Shown here: positions 7,474 through 8,769 of the stretch, piece by piece
Position numbering within the stretch: position 1 is the stretch's first letter
Layout of the letters: each line of letters starts with the position of its first letter
DNA from: an uncultured Lachnospiraceae bacterium
GTDB taxonomy: Bacteria > Bacillota > Clostridia > Lachnospirales > Lachnospiraceae
NCBI GenBank assembly: GCA_947589175.1
Contig: CANPZR010000100.1
Span: forward strand, 1-8,769
Length of the DNA: 8,769 nucleotides
Reading direction: 5' to 3'
The notes under the pieces: generated by a model
Databases searched by the model: none
What the model was told of the DNA's origin: nothing
The model's input: only the letters and a program-made list of their open reading frames with translations
Position numbers and translations under genes: made by a program

Positions 7474-8055
7474 ATGTATTCATTTTTCGCCATGATGGCA
7501 CGCATGAAGTATATTGAGCGCTGGGCGCTGATGCGCAATTCGCTGAAGGAGAATATCAGCGAGCACTCGCTGGAGGTGGCCATGCTGGCCCACGGGCTTG
7601 CGATTATTTCCAATGAACGCTGCGGCAATCACTTAGATGTGAACCAGATTGCTCTCATGGGGCTGTACCACGACGCCAACGAGATTATCACTGGGGACAT
7701 GCCCACGCCGGTCAAGTATTTTGATGAAAATATCAAAGAGGCCTATAAACGGGTTGAAAACGTGGCGAGCTACACGATGCTGAACAAGCTCCCGGCGGAT
7801 ATGAGAAAATACTACGAGCCGCTGTTTATTCCCGGAGAGGATATGAAAGAGGCGTGGAAGATCGTCAAGGCGGCGGACAAGCTGTCGGCGCTTATAAAGT
7901 GCAAGGAGGAGCTGCGCAGCGGCAACCAGGAATTTCAGACGGCGGCGGAGACGATTCGGAGCGCTCTGGAAGGCATGAATATGAAAGAGGTGGATATATT
8001 CATGAGCGATTTTCTGCCCGCCTACGATCAGACGCTGGATGAGTTACAGCGGTAA
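7474..8055 (+). CDS. yfbR: YfbR-like HD-domain 5'-deoxynucleotidase, 193 aa
   Basis: HD-superfamily phosphohydrolase closely resembling E. coli YfbR, which removes phosphate from deoxyribonucleoside 5'-monophosphates with a divalent metal (Co2+ in vitro). Length is close to YfbR (199 aa). The opening FFAMMARMKYIERWALMRN matches YfbR's N-terminus, including the Arg16-Trp17 pair involved in substrate binding. The metal site is complete: His31 (ENISEHSLEVAM), His66-Asp67 (YHDANE) and Asp135 (AADK). Glu70 and the GDMPTPVKYF loop (74-83) are also conserved. The start is 1 nt after the uvrA stop, with only a G-run (7463-7467) as ribosome site, so translation probably depends on coupling to uvrA. 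Being last in a repair operon suggests a nucleotide-pool housekeeping role, perhaps recycling dNMPs released around repair; that link is inference. I see no clear intrinsic terminator after it. Confidence 0.9.
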   Translation: MYSFFAMMARMKYIERWALMRNSLKENISEHSLEVAMLAHGLAIISNERCGNHLDVNQIALMGLYHDANEIITGDMPTPVKYFDENIKEAYKRVENVASYTMLNKLPADMRKYYEPLFIPGEDMKEAWKIVKAADKLSALIKCKEELRSGNQEFQTAAETIRSALEGMNMKEVDIFMSDFLPAYDQTLDELQR

Positions 8056-8081
8056 ATCATGCCGTCAGTCATGTTTTGCGT

Positions 8082-8144
8082 CGTCCAATCGCGCCTTACG
8101 CCGTCCAGTCGCGCTTTGAGCCGCGATTACTTGCGCCGCGATTA
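8082..8144. repeat. Cluster of short degenerate repeats after the uvr operon
   Basis: Two 16-bp direct copies lie 20 bp apart: CGTCCAATCGCGCCTT (8082-8097) and CGTCCAGTCGCGCTTT (8102-8117), differing at 2 positions. They are followed by two exact 10-bp copies of GCCGCGATTA (8120-8129, 8135-8144), 15 bp apart. AATCGCG in the first unit (8087-8093) is the reverse complement of CGCGATT in both later units, so the cluster can also fold. No start codon, ribosome site or T-run marks it as gene or terminator. Function unknown. Confidence 0.55.
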
Positions 8145-8155
8145 GCAAAAAAGGC

Positions 8156-8184
8156 TTGCCATGCCAGTGTGGAAGTGGTATGAT
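8156..8184 (+). promoter_or_regulatory. Promoter of the rib operon
   Basis: TTGCCA (8156-8161) and TATGAT (8179-8184) are 17 bp apart, each one base from consensus. TG at 8176-8177 adds an extended -10. The predicted start near 8191 places the transcript just ahead of the riboswitch aptamer. Confidence 0.72.
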
Positions 8185-8203
8185 AAAGAATATCATGGAA
8201 ATA

Positions 8204-8317
8204 TGTTTTCAGGGCGGGGCGCAATTCCCCACCGGCGGTACAGCCCGCGAGCGGTTTTCGAACTGCTGATCCGATGAGATTTCGGAGCCGACAGTATAGT
8301 CTGGATGAGAGAAAACA
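8204..8317 (+). ncRNA. FMN riboswitch aptamer (RFN element)
   Basis: A near-canonical RFN element that binds flavin mononucleotide in the nascent ribD mRNA. Closing helix P1 is TGTTTTC (8204-8210) with GAAAACA (8311-8317). Conserved blocks are visible in order: AGGGCGGGGC (8211-8220), CCCCACCGGCGGTA (8227-8240), CAGCCCGCGAGC (8240-8251), CTGCTGATCCGATGAGAT (8264-8281), GGAGCCGACAGTATAG (8284-8299) and TCTGGATGAGAGA (8300-8312). Its position, between a promoter and ribD, fits feedback control of riboflavin synthesis. Confidence 0.96.
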
Positions 8318-8338
8318 CCGATGGATTTTGTATGTATG

Positions 8339-8374
8339 CGCCCTGAGCATGTTTGCTTGGGGTGTTTTTGTTTT
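8339..8374 (+). terminator. Riboswitch-controlled terminator
   Basis: CGCCCTGAGCA (8339-8349) pairs along all 11 positions, counting G-U pairs, with TGCTTGGGGTG (8354-8364) around a TGTT loop; TTTTTGTTTT follows (8365-8374). The competing antiterminator is also visible: AAAACACC (8312-8319), which includes most of the P1 3' strand, is complementary to GGTGTTTT (8361-8368). FMN binding holds P1, frees the terminator and stops transcription; without FMN the antiterminator forms. Confidence 0.85.
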
Positions 8375-8412
8375 GGAGGAAGGTCTCCTGCGCGAAGCAG
8401 GCGATAAAGGAG
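8375..8412 (+). promoter_or_regulatory. Possible SD-sequestering leader structure before ribD
   Basis: CTCCT (8385-8389) is complementary to AGGAG (8408-8412), the ribD ribosome site. An inner hairpin CCTGC/GCAGG (8387-8391 with 8397-8401) competes in part. GGAG at 8375-8378, just after the terminator, could instead pair with CTCC (8385-8388) and free the ribosome site. This would be a second, translational layer; the pairings are visible but their use is inferred. Confidence 0.3.
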
Positions 8413-8422
8413 CTGTTTTGGA

Positions 8423-8769
8423 ATGACAAAAAATGAATATATGGCGCTGGCGCTGGAGCTGGCCAGACAGGGGATGGGACACACCGCTCCCAATCCTATG
8501 GTAGGCTGCGTTGTGGTGAAGGACGGGCGGATTGTGGCTCAGGGATTTCATGAGAAATACGGCGGATATCACGCGGAGCGAAACGCGCTGACAAGGTGTG
8601 AGGAGGATCTGACAGGAGCGGATCTCTATGTGACGCTGGAGCCCTGCTGTCACCACGGAAAGACGCCGCCGTGTACGGATATCATCATCGAGCGCGGCAT
8701 CGGTCGGGTGTTCGTGGGAGCCGTGGATCCCAACCCGAAGGTGGGAGGAAAAGGCATTCAGATTCTCAG
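8423..8769 (+). CDS. ribD: RibD, riboflavin biosynthesis deaminase/reductase, N-terminal part
   Basis: First 115 codons of a gene that runs off the window. RibD is a two-domain cytosolic enzyme: the N-terminal zinc deaminase acts on 2,5-diamino-6-ribosylamino-4(3H)-pyrimidinone 5'-phosphate, and the C-terminal reductase then reduces the ribose. Only the deaminase domain is present. It shows APNPMVGCVVV (22-32), the zinc/catalytic HAE (His50, catalytic Glu52) and EPCCHHGKTPPC (73-84) with zinc ligands Cys75 and Cys84. The VDPNPKVGGKGI segment (101-112) is also typical. The start is ATG 8423 with AAAGGAG (8406-8412), a slightly long 10-nt spacing. The reductase domain lies outside, so the two-domain form is inferred from the family. 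Regulated by the FMN riboswitch directly upstream; more rib genes probably follow. Confidence 0.96.
   Translation, partial: MTKNEYMALALELARQGMGHTAPNPMVGCVVVKDGRIVAQGFHEKYGGYHAERNALTRCEEDLTGADLYVTLEPCCHHGKTPPCTDIIIERGIGRVFVGAVDPNPKVGGKGIQIL

Noticed and set aside
6606..7628. A 340-codon minus-strand ORF opposite uvrA and the HD gene
   Set aside because: It is an antisense shadow of GC-rich coding sequence; the + strand proteins are unmistakable and the minus translation has no known domain.
8082..8144. A CRISPR array
   Set aside because: Units are short, imperfect, of two kinds and with spacings of 15-20 bp, unlike CRISPR repeats and spacers; no cas genes are present.
8096..8656. A 186-codon minus-strand ORF across the riboswitch and ribD
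   Set aside because: It runs through the conserved FMN aptamer and the ribD deaminase motifs on the other strand, with low-complexity content and no convincing start.

Overview
The window reads as chromosomal DNA of a Gram-positive anaerobe of the Clostridia (Bacillota), plausibly a Lachnospiraceae member. This is inferred from strong AGGAGG-type ribosome sites, sigma-A promoters, a Bacillus/Clostridium-type LexA (SOS) box, the uvrB-uvrA gene order and an FMN riboswitch in front of ribD. The species cannot be named from sequence alone. All supported genes lie on the + strand.

Layout: (1) 1-342 is the C-terminal end of a phospho-sugar mutase. (2) 343-2574 is a visibly AT-richer island. It carries its own perfect-consensus promoter, a two-gene operon (AAA/ABC-type ATPase followed 3 nt later by an HNH endonuclease) and a strong intrinsic terminator. 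The pair matches the architecture of a Septu (PtuA-PtuB) anti-phage system; no reverse transcriptase is present, so it is not a retron of the Ec78 kind. (3) 2540-8055 is a GC-richer DNA-repair operon: SOS box, extended -10 promoter, uvrB, uvrA and a YfbR-like HD-domain nucleotidase, with gaps of only 15 and 1 nt. (4) 8056-8422 is a non-coding stretch with short degenerate repeats, a promoter, an FMN riboswitch and its terminator/antiterminator platform. (5) 8423-8769 is the start of ribD, cut by the window edge.

How the parts work together: the Septu-like pair is a self-contained defence cassette wedged between two housekeeping loci. UvrB and UvrA are two of the three subunits of nucleotide excision repair, and the HD protein probably dephosphorylates deoxynucleoside monophosphates. 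The LexA-type box suggests SOS control of the repair operon. The box lies inside the stem-loop of the terminator that closes the defence operon, so two regulatory elements share the same bases. The ribD leader should shut off riboflavin synthesis when FMN is plentiful.

The most interesting items are the Septu-like pair, the SOS box nested in its terminator, the inverted repeats in its promoter and leader, and the small repeat cluster before the riboswitch. I did not find a wholly new multi-gene system; the Septu-like operon is the accessory element here.
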